A stretch of 64,000 nucleotides of DNA from Lysobacteraceae bacterium (GTDB taxonomy: Bacteria; Pseudomonadota; Gammaproteobacteria; Xanthomonadales; Xanthomonadaceae). Under the pieces are notes generated by a model, which was given only the letters and a program-made list of their open reading frames with translations, was not told the DNA's origin and made no database searches. The DNA is taken from positions 1 through 64,000 of the forward strand of contig JANINR010000008.1 in the NCBI GenBank assembly GCA_024508915.1, in the 5' to 3' direction. Below are positions 10,218 through 20,898 of this stretch, piece by piece. The translations under genes were made by a program, and so were the position numbers. The stretch's first letter is position 1; every line of letters begins with the position of its first letter.

Positions 10218-12293
10218 ATGTCGCATTCGACCGAGCAGCTGCGTACCGAGCACATCCGCAACGTGGCCCTCGCAGGCCACCCCGGCGCCGGCAAGACCCT
10301 GTTGTTCGAAGCCCTGCTGCATGCCGGCGGCGCGATCCAGGCGGCAGGCAGCATCGAACGCGGGACCACGGTCTCCGACTTCGACCCGATGGAGAAGGCG
10401 CGCGGCCATTCGCTCGATGCCGCGATCGCCGGCATCGACCACGGCGGGATCCGCGTGAACCTCGTCGACACCCCCGGATACCCGGATTTCCGCGGCCCGG
10501 CGCTGTCCGCGCTGGCGGCGGTGGAAACCGTCGCGATCGTGGTCGCGGCCGACGCGGGCATCGGCCACGGCACCCGGCGGATGATGGAGCATGCGGCGGC
10601 GCGCGGCCTCTGCCGCGCCATCGTCGTCAACCGCATCGACCACGAGGGCGCCGATGCCGGCGCGTTGCTCGAGTCGCTGCGGGCGACGTTCGGGCCCGAA
10701 GTGCTGCCGCTGAACCTGCCTGCCGACGGCGGCACGCGCGTGGTCGACTGCTTCGGCGCCGGCGCGGCGGGTTCCGCCGAAGCCACCGATGCCGGTCCGG
10801 TCGGGGACTGGCACCAGCGCATCATCGACCAGGTGGTCGAGGTCAACGAGACCGTGATGGACCACTACCTCGACGTCGGCGAAGGCGGCCTCTCGGGCGC
10901 GGAGCTGCACGACGCGTTCGAGCAGTGCCTGCGCGAAGGCCACCTGGTGCCGGTGTGCTTCGCGTCGGCGCGCACCGGGGTCGGGGTGAAGGAACTGCTG
11001 GGCGTCGCCGAGCGCCTGTTCCCGCACCCGGGCGAGGCCAACCCGCCGCCCTTCGCCAGGGGCGAAGGCGACGCCGCCCAGCCGGTGGTCGCGACGCCCG
11101 ATCCCGCCGCGCACGTCATCGCCCACGTGTTCAAGATCGGCAACGATCCGTTCGTCGGCAAGATGGGCGTGTTCCGCGTGCACCAGGGCACGGTGCGGCG
11201 CGATTCGCAGCTGTTCGTCGGCGACGGCCGCAAGGCGTTCAAGGTCGCGCACCTGTTCAGGCTGCGCGGCAAGGACCACGTCGAGGTCCAGGAAGCCGTC
11301 CCCGGCGACATCGCCGCCGTGGCCAAGGTCGAGGACCTGCACTACGACGCCGTGCTGCACGACAGCCACGCCGAGGATCACCTGCACCTGGCGCCGATGG
11401 CCTTCCCGCGCCCGATGTTCGGCCTGGCGGTGGAAGCCGCGAGCAAGGGCCAGGAACAGAAGCTCTCCACGGCGCTGCACAAGCTGGCCGAGGAGGACCC
11501 CGCCTTCGCCGTGTCCCACGACGCCGAACTCAACGAGACGGTGCTGCGCGGCCTCTCCGACCTGCACCTGCGGGTCATGCTGGACCGCCTGAAGGACCGC
11601 TACGGCGTGGAAGTGAAGACCCGTCCGCCGCGCATCGCCTATCGCGAGACCATCGGCGCCCGGGCCGAGGGACACCATCGCCACAAGAAGCAGACCGGCG
11701 GCGCCGGGCAGTTCGGCGAAGTGTTCCTGCGCGTCGAGCCGTTGCCGCGCGGCGCCGGCTTCGAATTCGCCGACGAGGTCAAGGGCGGCACGATCCCGGG
11801 ACAGTTCATCCCCGCCGTCGAGAAGGGCGTGCGCCAGGCGCTGGCGGGCGGCGCGATCGCCGGCTACCCGATGCAGGACCTGCGCGTGGTGGTGTACGAC
11901 GGCAAGTACCACAGCGTGGACAGCAAGGAGGTCGCGTTCGTCGCGGCGGGGAAGAAGGCGTTCCTGGACGCCGTCGCCAAGGCCAGGCCGCAGGTGCTCG
12001 AACCGATCGTCGACCTGGAGGTCGCCGCGCCGGAGCAGCACATGGGCGACATCAGCGGCGGCCTCTCGGCCAAGCGCGCGCGCATCAGCGGCACCGACTC
12101 GGCGCGCGGCGGCGAGATCGTCGTGCGGGCGCAGGTGCCGCTGTCGGAGCTGGAAGGCTATGCCGCGGAGCTCAAGTCGGTGACCGCCGGCCGAGGGAGA
12201 TACTCCTTGGATTTCAGCCACTACGAGCCGGTTCCTGCACAGGTGCAGCAGAAGCTGGTCGAGGCGTACAAGCCTCGGCACGAGGACGAGTGA
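10218..12293 (+). CDS. elongation factor G-like translational GTPase
   Basis: Full-length EF-G architecture; GHPGAGKT (G1), DTPGYPDF (G3, noncanonical), NRID (G4), C-terminal domain IV/V GGTIPGQFIPAVEKGVRQAL, DISGGLSAKRARI. Confidence 0.9.
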   Translation: MSHSTEQLRTEHIRNVALAGHPGAGKTLLFEALLHAGGAIQAAGSIERGTTVSDFDPMEKARGHSLDAAIAGIDHGGIRVNLVDTPGYPDFRGPALSALAAVETVAIVVAADAGIGHGTRRMMEHAAARGLCRAIVVNRIDHEGADAGALLESLRATFGPEVLPLNLPADGGTRVVDCFGAGAAGSAEATDAGPVGDWHQRIIDQVVEVNETVMDHYLDVGEGGLSGAELHDAFEQCLREGHLVPVCFASARTGVGVKELLGVAERLFPHPGEANPPPFARGEGDAAQPVVATPDPAAHVIAHVFKIGNDPFVGKMGVFRVHQGTVRRDSQLFVGDGRKAFKVAHLFRLRGKDHVEVQEAVPGDIAAVAKVEDLHYDAVLHDSHAEDHLHLAPMAFPRPMFGLAVEAASKGQEQKLSTALHKLAEEDPAFAVSHDAELNETVLRGLSDLHLRVMLDRLKDRYGVEVKTRPPRIAYRETIGARAEGHHRHKKQTGGAGQFGEVFLRVEPLPRGAGFEFADEVKGGTIPGQFIPAVEKGVRQALAGGAIAGYPMQDLRVVVYDGKYHSVDSKEVAFVAAGKKAFLDAVAKARPQVLEPIVDLEVAAPEQHMGDISGGLSAKRARISGTDSARGGEIVVRAQVPLSELEGYAAELKSVTAGRGRYSLDFSHYEPVPAQVQQKLVEAYKPRHEDE

Positions 12294-12299
12294 CGTCTC

Positions 12300-12322
12300 C
12301 GGCGGCGGCGTGGCCGCCGCCG
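12300..12322 (+). terminator. GC hairpin after EF-G-like gene
   Basis: CGGCGGCGGC-GTG-GCCGCCGCCG 10-bp stem 7 bp after the stop; no clear U-tract. Confidence 0.35.
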
Positions 12323-12476
12323 CGGCTGGAATACGTCGGCGAAAAACCCGCGAAAAAAGCGCTGCGAGGACTTGGCGTCGGCGCGGACTTGCCCTACATT
12401 CCGCTTGCCGAGGGGATTTCCAGGCACCGATTTCAGAATCATTCCCAATCAACCTCACGCGACACACAGGACACAT

Positions 12477-12872
12477 ATGGCGAAGAAGAAGGCGACAAAG
12501 AAGGCCGCTCCGAAGAAGGCCGCTGCCAAGCCGGCCGCTGCGAAGCAGGCGTCTGCCAAACCCATCAAGGAAGCCCTGGGCAAGAGCGGGCTCGTCTCGT
12601 ACATCTCCGAGCAGACCGGCGTCGCCTCGCGCGACGTGCGCGCGGTGCTGGGCTCGCTGGAGAGCGCGGTGCACGGTTCGGTCAGCAAGAAGGGCGTGGG
12701 TTCGTTCACGCTGCCGGGCCTGCTGAAGATCACCGCCGTCAACGTGCCGGCCAAGCCGAAGCGCAAGGGCATCAACCCGTTCACCAAGGAAGAGCAGTGG
12801 TTCGCCGCCAAGCCCGCCTCGGTGAAGGTCAAGGTGCGCCCGCTGAAGAAGCTCAAGGACGCCGCCGCCTGA
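12477..12872 (+). CDS. HU-family-like DNA-binding protein with histone-H1-like Lys/Ala-rich N-terminal tail
   Basis: MAKKKATKKAAPKKAAAKPAAAKQASAKP tail followed by HU-like fold (IKEALGKSGLVSYISEQTGVASRDVRAVLGSLESAVHGSVSKKGVGSFTLPGLLKI). Confidence 0.82.
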   Translation: MAKKKATKKAAPKKAAAKPAAAKQASAKPIKEALGKSGLVSYISEQTGVASRDVRAVLGSLESAVHGSVSKKGVGSFTLPGLLKITAVNVPAKPKRKGINPFTKEEQWFAAKPASVKVKVRPLKKLKDAAA

Positions 12873-12926
12873 TCGCGACGCTTTCCGCCTGACCGCTGCG
12901 CCGGTTCGCCGGCCGCGATCGAAGGA

Positions 12927-12962
12927 GGCCGGAATCCCCCGCGGATTCCGGCCTTTCTTTTT
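12927..12962 (+). terminator. intrinsic terminator of HU-like gene
   Basis: 11-bp stem GGCCGGAATCC/GGATTCCGGCC followed by TTTCTTTTT. Confidence 0.85.
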
Positions 12963-13048
12963 GCCCCGGCGCGCGTTGGCGGCGCCGTCGCGCGCGCGCT
13001 GCTATCGTTGCCGCGCCTTCCCCGATGCCCCGGAAGTGGAGACCCGCC

Positions 13049-13753
13049 TTGGACCGCAAGATCGCGCTCGCCGCCACCCTCGCCGCCTGCTGCGCGACGC
13101 TCGTCGCGTGCGGCACTCGCGACCGCGATGCCGCCGGCGCCAGCACCGGCGGCGACATCGAATCGCCGCTGCCGAAGCCCGAAGCGGGCAGCGGTTCGGT
13201 GACCGGCATGCCGGATGCCCCCGGGCCGGGCCACGTCGGCGCACCCGCGACGGAAGGCGATGCGATGCTGCCGGCCGACGATGGCGTCGAGGGGGAGCCG
13301 GCGATGCCGACCGACGACACCCTTCCGGCGCCCCCCGACGACGCCACCCAGGTGCCGCCGCCCGCGCAGCCGGCCGCCGAGCCGAGCGCCGCGGATGCCG
13401 CCTCGGTCGTGCAGGCGTATTACGCCGCGATCGCCGCGCGCCAGTATCCGCGCGCCTACGCGCTGTGGTCGGGCGGCGGCCAGGCCAGCGGCCAGAGCGC
13501 GCAGCAGTTCGCCGGCGGCTTTGCCGACACGGCGTCGGTGTCGGCGGACGTCGGCGCGCCCGGCCGCGTGGACGCCGCCGCCGGTTCGCGCTACGTCGAG
13601 ATCCCGGTCTCCGTCACCGCGACCCGCCGCGACGGCAGCGTCCATCGCTACGTGGGCGCCTACACGCTGCGGCGCGCGGTCGTCGACGGCGCCACCGACG
13701 AACAGCGCGCGTGGCGGATCGCCTCCGCGGACCTGCGCGAGCTGCAGCCCTGA
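13049..13753 (+). CDS. hypothetical lipoprotein with C-terminal NTF2-like domain (alternative upstream ATG at 13025)
   Basis: MDRKIALAATLAACCATLVACG lipobox from a TTG start; Pro/Ala-rich linker; DAASVVQAYYAAIAARQYPRAYALW NTF2-like helix. Confidence 0.6.
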   Translation: MDRKIALAATLAACCATLVACGTRDRDAAGASTGGDIESPLPKPEAGSGSVTGMPDAPGPGHVGAPATEGDAMLPADDGVEGEPAMPTDDTLPAPPDDATQVPPPAQPAAEPSAADAASVVQAYYAAIAARQYPRAYALWSGGGQASGQSAQQFAGGFADTASVSADVGAPGRVDAAAGSRYVEIPVSVTATRRDGSVHRYVGAYTLRRAVVDGATDEQRAWRIASADLRELQP

Positions 13754-13786
13754 TCGAAGGGCGCGCGCCTGATCGAAGGGCGCGCA
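13749..13786 (+). repeat. tandem 19-bp direct duplication across a stop codon
   Basis: CCTGATCGAAGGGCGCGCG then CCTGATCGAAGGGCGCGCA, 18/19 identical. Confidence 0.9.
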
Positions 13787-13799
13787 GCGGGTTCCGCGG

Positions 13800-16034
13800 T
13801 TACAGCTCGAAGCGGTAGCTCAGCTTGACCAGCAGCATCTCGCTGTCGCGCAGCGAGAACGCGTCCCGCAGCTGGCTGGCCTCGTTGCGCGAGAACTCGT
13901 CGTAGACGTAGCCGCCGCGCCCGTAGACGACGTACAGGTTGGACAGCGGCGCCAGCTCGTAGCGGTAGCGGACCTGGAAGCCGAGGTTGCGCAGGCTGAA
14001 GTCGTCCACGAGGTCGGCCGTCGCCACCGGTGTCCCCTGGTCGTCGGTGCGCCACGCCTGGGTGAGCTTTGCGTCCATGCCGAGGGCCTGCAGCTTGACC
14101 CGCAGTTCCTGGCGGTCGCCGATCGTCCAGTTCACGCCCGCGTCGATCTCCACGCCGCGTTCGGAGAAGGTGCCGAACAGGTTGCCGCCCTGCCAGACCA
14201 TCCAGTTCGGCGAGCGCTCGACGTAGCCGACGACGAACACGTTCAGCGCCTCGCTGAGGTACCAGGTCGGCCTCAGCTGCGCGTTGTACGCGAGCTTGCG
14301 GTGGTCGGGGCCGATGCCGCCGGTGTTGACGCCGATGTTGCCGTAGAGCTCCCAGTCGCCCTTGCGGGCCATGTTGCGCTCGTAGAACGCGTTGAAGTTG
14401 GGCGGCGTGCGCAGGATGCCGTTGCCGCGCAGCAGGCGGTCGGAATAGCCGGCGGCATTGACGTTGACCTGGGCGTACTCGTTGCCGCCGTCGCGCAGCG
14501 TGCTCTGCAGCATCGCGCGGAACTGGCGCTGCAGCGGCAGCCCGTGGTCGTTGTCGTTACCGCTGATGCGCCAGCGCCACTCGCGCGATGCGTACTTCGA
14601 GCCTTCCGGCAGCCCGGTGAAGCGGCGCGAGACCTGCCAGTGCGCGTAATTGAGGTTCGGGCGCGACAGGTAGCCGAAGTCGTTGATCTCGAGGTCCGCC
14701 CCGAAATGCATGAACAGCCACTGCGAACGCCAGCCGTTGTCGAAGTTGTAGTCGGCCCAGACGGTGGCGCCGCTGCCGCGCGTGGTCGAACCGGCCTGTT
14801 CGACCTGGCTGGCGATCACGCGCGTCTGGATGTTCCAGCGGTCGGTCGGGCGCCAGTTGTGGTCCACGCCGTAGACGGTCGCATCGCGGTCCAGGTAGGG
14901 ATGCTCGACCTGGGTCACCATCATGCCGACGTTCTGGCGATCGTAGTCGCGCACCAGGCGCAGCGCGCGGAACGAGCGGCCGACGGCGTCGGCTTCCTCC
15001 GCCGCGAACAGGCCGTACTTGTACGCGCCCAGGCTGCCGTTGAGCTTGACCGCCGCGGTGATGTCGCCCGCGCCGCTGCCGTCGTCCGCCGGGCCGCCGA
15101 CGCGCCGGGTGTACAGGAGCTGGCTGTTGTCGGACGGCGTGCCGAATTCGAAGATGCCCTGGTTCTCGGTGAAGAACGGGCGCTTGTCGCTGAAGAACGT
15201 CTCGTTGGCGTCGAAGTTCACCACCAGGTCGTCGCTCTCGACCTGGCCGAAGTCCGGGTTGATCGCCGCCGTGAGCTGCGTCTGTCCGTTCGGCTTCCAG
15301 AAGATGTCCGCGCCCGCATCGGTGTGCTCGCGGCCCGCGACGTTGTCGTACGAAGCGACGGCGTAGGGCGTGATCGCCAGCAGCGACTGGCTGTACACCG
15401 GCACCGTCACCTTCTCGAAATCGGACATGAAGCGCGGCAGCGTGAAGCTCGCCGCCGGCCAGGCAAGGCGCTCGCCGGTCGAGCCGACGACGCGGTCGAG
15501 GTAGATGCCCATCGTGCGCTTGCCGTCCATGCCCTTGCGCATCGGCGCGATGTACCAGGGGATCAGCATCTCGACCGACCAGGTGTCGCCGTCCTCGGCG
15601 ACGGCGTGCTGCCAGTTGCCGTCCCAATCCTTGCTGAAGCGCGACTCGTTGGTGATCGTCGCGTCCTGGATGCCGTCGGTCAGGGTGACGGTGAAGTTGT
15701 AGCCGCTGCGCCCGTCGCCATCGAAGTCGACCATGAGATTGACGCGATCCACCTGCGCGTCCTGGTCGCGCTGGGTGCGCTGGTAGGTGCGCGGCACCGA
15801 CGCGGGCTGGGTGTTGCGGAAGGCGATCGCCAGGCCCTCCGGCGTGGCCAGGATCCAGGCCTCCGTGGGGTACGGCGAGGGCGCGCGCGTCAGCGGCTCG
15901 ACCACGCGGAAGTCGGTGACGTGCTGCGCGCCCTGCCACTCCGAGGGGTCGATGCGCCCGTCGATGTCGACCGTCGCCCAGGCGGGGGCGGCGAGCAGCG
16001 ACAGGAAGGCGAAGAGCGTGGAGCGGATGCGCAT
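13800..16034 (-). CDS. DUF5916 / carbohydrate-binding family 9-like N-terminus, outer-membrane beta-barrel protein
   Basis: Signal peptide, VDIDGRIDPSEWQGAQHVTDF (CBM9-like), FFTENQGIFEFG, alternating beta-barrel C-terminus ending in KLSYRFEL. Confidence 0.8.
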   Translation of the reverse strand: MRIRSTLFAFLSLLAAPAWATVDIDGRIDPSEWQGAQHVTDFRVVEPLTRAPSPYPTEAWILATPEGLAIAFRNTQPASVPRTYQRTQRDQDAQVDRVNLMVDFDGDGRSGYNFTVTLTDGIQDATITNESRFSKDWDGNWQHAVAEDGDTWSVEMLIPWYIAPMRKGMDGKRTMGIYLDRVVGSTGERLAWPAASFTLPRFMSDFEKVTVPVYSQSLLAITPYAVASYDNVAGREHTDAGADIFWKPNGQTQLTAAINPDFGQVESDDLVVNFDANETFFSDKRPFFTENQGIFEFGTPSDNSQLLYTRRVGGPADDGSGAGDITAAVKLNGSLGAYKYGLFAAEEADAVGRSFRALRLVRDYDRQNVGMMVTQVEHPYLDRDATVYGVDHNWRPTDRWNIQTRVIASQVEQAGSTTRGSGATVWADYNFDNGWRSQWLFMHFGADLEINDFGYLSRPNLNYAHWQVSRRFTGLPEGSKYASREWRWRISGNDNDHGLPLQRQFRAMLQSTLRDGGNEYAQVNVNAAGYSDRLLRGNGILRTPPNFNAFYERNMARKGDWELYGNIGVNTGGIGPDHRKLAYNAQLRPTWYLSEALNVFVVGYVERSPNWMVWQGGNLFGTFSERGVEIDAGVNWTIGDRQELRVKLQALGMDAKLTQAWRTDDQGTPVATADLVDDFSLRNLGFQVRYRYELAPLSNLYVVYGRGGYVYDEFSRNEASQLRDAFSLRDSEMLLVKLSYRFEL

Positions 16035-16147
16035 GTCGGGACGATTCGCGTGGGGTGGCGGGATGATCGGGCGCCGAGCGCGCGCCGGCGACTGGCATAG
16101 GTCATTGCAACCCTGGCCGAACGGCCGGCATCGGGCCGGCAGCAGGT

Positions 16148-17092
16148 TCAGGATTTGGGCCCGGCGGGAGGCACGCCCATGCCTGGCGGCGGGGCGACCG
16201 GGTTGCGGCGCAGCCACATCCGCCCGGAGCCGAGGTCGAGGGTCACGATCCAGTCCTTGAGGAAGGGCATCCCCAGGTTGCCATCGATGTTCATGTCCGG
16301 GGCGAACGCCAGGCCTTCGGCGACGATGCCGTCCGCGACCGGGATGCGGACCGGTTGCGGGCCCTGCGCCGCGGGGTCCAGGCCGAAGACGGCCGCGTAG
16401 GGCTTCGAGACCAGCAGCGTGCCGCCGTTGCCGCTGTCGAGCTCGAAGCGCATCGTGCCCTGCGCCGTCGGCACTTCGACGTTCACCGCGAGCGCGAGCC
16501 CCTGCACTTCGCGCGACAGCCGGACCGGCAGTTCGCGCGCTGCGGCGATGCGGCGCGCGGCGCTGCCCGGCGACTCGACGTACAGGTGCCCGCCGGCGAA
16601 ATCCAGGGTGATCGTGCGCCCGGCGAACGCGTCGAGCGCGAGCAGCCCCTCGATCGGCGCCGCGTCCTTCGCGAGCAAGGGCGCCACCTGCATCACCCCG
16701 GCGACGGGCGCGACCAGCGGCACGCCGTCGGCCTCGAAGCGGAAGCCGTCGCAACGCGGCATGTCCAGGCGCGTGCCGGTCATCGTGAAGCCGCCGACAT
16801 TGCCCCAAGGCGCGCAGCCGCCCGCCGCGGCGAATTCGGGCGAGACCACGGTGTGCCCGGCGGCGGTGTCGAAGGCCATCAGGCCGGGGTGGCCGTTGGC
16901 GGAGACGCGGACGGCGACGCTGCGGCGATAGGGCTCCAGGCGGAGCACGGCGAGCGGCTCGGCATCCGGAACGGGCGAGGCGGCGGCCGACGCCGCACCA
17001 GCGATGGAAGTATCCGGGGAGCCGCCCGACGCCGCCACGGGCAGCGCGAGGACGAGGCCGGCGAGCAGCGGAACTGGACGAAGCATGCGCAT
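16148..17092 (-). CDS. retropepsin-like aspartyl protease family exported protein
   Basis: Signal peptide MRMLRPVPLLAGLVLALPVAA; two aspartyl-protease-like repeats (MAFDTAAGHTVVS and FELDSGNGGTLLVS). Confidence 0.7.
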   Translation of the reverse strand: MRMLRPVPLLAGLVLALPVAASGGSPDTSIAGAASAAASPVPDAEPLAVLRLEPYRRSVAVRVSANGHPGLMAFDTAAGHTVVSPEFAAAGGCAPWGNVGGFTMTGTRLDMPRCDGFRFEADGVPLVAPVAGVMQVAPLLAKDAAPIEGLLALDAFAGRTITLDFAGGHLYVESPGSAARRIAAARELPVRLSREVQGLALAVNVEVPTAQGTMRFELDSGNGGTLLVSKPYAAVFGLDPAAQGPQPVRIPVADGIVAEGLAFAPDMNIDGNLGMPFLKDWIVTLDLGSGRMWLRRNPVAPPPGMGVPPAGPKS

Positions 17093-17206
17093 GGAGGGGC
17101 TCCCGTGACGGACGCGCCATCCTGGGCGCCCCCCTGGACGCCGCCTACTGCCGTCGGTCATTGCAACCGTTTTGCCCACCGCGACATCCCCGCGGCGGGC
17201 GCGGCC

Positions 17207-17698
17207 TCAGCGCTTGGGCGAAAGCATCGTCCCGCGGCACTTCTTCGAGCCGCAGTGGCAGGCCCAGATCTTCTTCATCCGCGCCGTGTGCGGCTCGTCG
17301 AGGACGATGCCGTAGTCGTAGGTCAGCTCCTCGCCGGGCTTGATGGCGCGCTTCGCCTCGATGTACACCCGCGATTTGCGCGGGTCGTCCTCGTTCTCGT
17401 CCAGCACCGCCTCGCAGTTGGGATCGCAGCTGAAGTTGATCCAACGCGCGCTGTTGCCCTCGTGGTTGGCGTCGATCACCCATTCGTCGTCCAGGGTGAA
17501 CAGGAAGGTGTGGCCGCTGTCCGGGTCCGCCGTGTCGTCCGCGTCGACCTCTTCGTGGGTGCGGCGGCGCCCCTTGTACTCGATGACGCGCTCGCCCTTG
17601 GCGATCGGCTGCAGGGCGAACACGCCGTTGCCATGGATGCGGGACTTGCGGGCGACGATCTTGCGGGGCATGCGGGCGACCTGCGTGGAAACGGACAT
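17207..17698 (-). CDS. SET domain-containing protein-lysine N-methyltransferase with post-SET Cys motif
   Basis: SRIHGNGVFALQPIAKGERVIEYKG, NSARWINFSCDPNCE, GEELTYDYG, and post-SET CHCGSKKCRG. Confidence 0.9.
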   Translation of the reverse strand: MSVSTQVARMPRKIVARKSRIHGNGVFALQPIAKGERVIEYKGRRRTHEEVDADDTADPDSGHTFLFTLDDEWVIDANHEGNSARWINFSCDPNCEAVLDENEDDPRKSRVYIEAKRAIKPGEELTYDYGIVLDEPHTARMKKIWACHCGSKKCRGTMLSPKR

Positions 17699-17791
17699 TG
17701 TCGCCGCTCGGGCGTGAAGCTGCCATGGGAGATGGCCGGTTGCAGCCGCAGGCTGCGTTCCTGCCTGCTTCTTCCCCGAGTCCAGACCCGC

Positions 17792-18111
17792 ATGTTCCGC
17801 CACATTGCGCTTCGATCGACCACCCTCCCGCTCGCCCTCCTGGCGCTCGCGGCCGCCTGAAGGTCGCCGGCATGGACGAAGCCGAATGGCTGCGCTATAC
17901 GGCGACGCTGCATGCGCGCCCGCCGATGCCGGACTTCAACGTGCGCGCGATGTCCGAGTCGGACCGCCGCGCGCTGTACCGCTTCATCCGCGCGCTCGGC
18001 CCGGCCGGCGAGCCGGCCCCGGCATACCTGCCGCCCGGCACCGAGGCGCCGCTGCCCTACGTCAAGTGGATGCTGCCCGCGCCGCCGGCGGCTGCCCCCG
18101 CGGCGGGCTGA
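17792..18111 (+). pseudogene. probable remnant of an exported c-type cytochrome-like gene (signal peptide plus C-terminal tail only)
   Basis: 17792 MFRHIALRSTTLPLALLALAAA then in-frame TGA at 17858-17860; in another frame KVAGMDEAEWLRYTATLHARPPMPDFNVRAMSESDRRALYRFIRALGPAG to stop 18109-18111. No CxxCH anywhere between. Confidence 0.6.
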
Positions 18112-18154
18112 ACCCCGGCCCGCGCGGCCGATGGCCGGCGGGTGGCGAAAACCG

Positions 18155-18160
18155 TACAAT
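18155..18160 (+). promoter_or_regulatory. candidate -10 (TACAAT) of the suf operon inside an ACCG-N8-CGGT inverted repeat
   Basis: ACCGTACAATTTCGGT at 18151-18166, 34 bp upstream of the Rrf2 regulator ATG. Confidence 0.4.
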
Positions 18161-18199
18161 TTCGGTCCCGATTAGCACCGCCCGCCCGGGCCTCCGGCC

Positions 18200-18664
18200 A
18201 TGCTTCGCGTCACCCGCCTCACCGACTACGCCACCGTCGTCCTGACCGTGCTCGCCGCGCGCGGGGGCTCGGTGCTGAGCGCGTCGCAACTGGCCGAAGC
18301 CGCGGGACTGGAGACGACCACCGTCGCCAAGGTGCTCAAGCCGCTGGCGCAGGCCGGGCTGGTCGAAGGCCTGCGCGGCGCGGCCGGCGGCTATCGCCTC
18401 GCCCGCGACGCGGCGGCGATCACGCTGGTCGAGGTGGTCGAGGCGATGGAGGGTCCGCTGCGCATGACCGAATGCAGCATCCACGCCGGCAACTGCGGCA
18501 TCGAGGCGTCGTGCGGCGTGCGCGCCAACTGGCGCCGCATCAACGACGTGGTCGCCGATGCGCTGCGCGGCGTGACCCTCGCGCAGATGCTCGCGCCGCC
18601 GCCGGCGACCCGCGTCGCCGTACGCGCGTCCCGCAAGCCGATTCCCGCGGCCCTCGCCTCCTGA
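18200..18664 (+). CDS. Rrf2 family Fe-S responsive regulator of the SUF system
   Basis: Rrf2 w[22 protein letters not shown] ...GGYRLARD; three Cys C-x6-C-x5-C ([14 protein letters not shown]); first gene before sufBCDS. Confidence 0.93.
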   Translation: MLRVTRLTDYATVVLTVLAARGGSVLSASQLAEAAGLETTTVAKVLKPLAQAGLVEGLRGAAGGYRLARDAAAITLVEVVEAMEGPLRMTECSIHAGNCGIEASCGVRANWRRINDVVADALRGVTLAQMLAPPPATRVAVRASRKPIPAALAS

Positions 18665-18672
18665 GATCCGAG

Positions 18673-20121
<1,449 letters not shown>

Positions 20122-20130
20122 GGAACGAAG

Positions 20131-20894
<764 letters not shown>

Positions 20895-20898
<4 letters not shown>

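Noticed and set aside
10101-12674. 857-aa ORF antisense to the EF-G-like gene
   Set aside because: Mirror-strand GC artefact; no recognisable domain.
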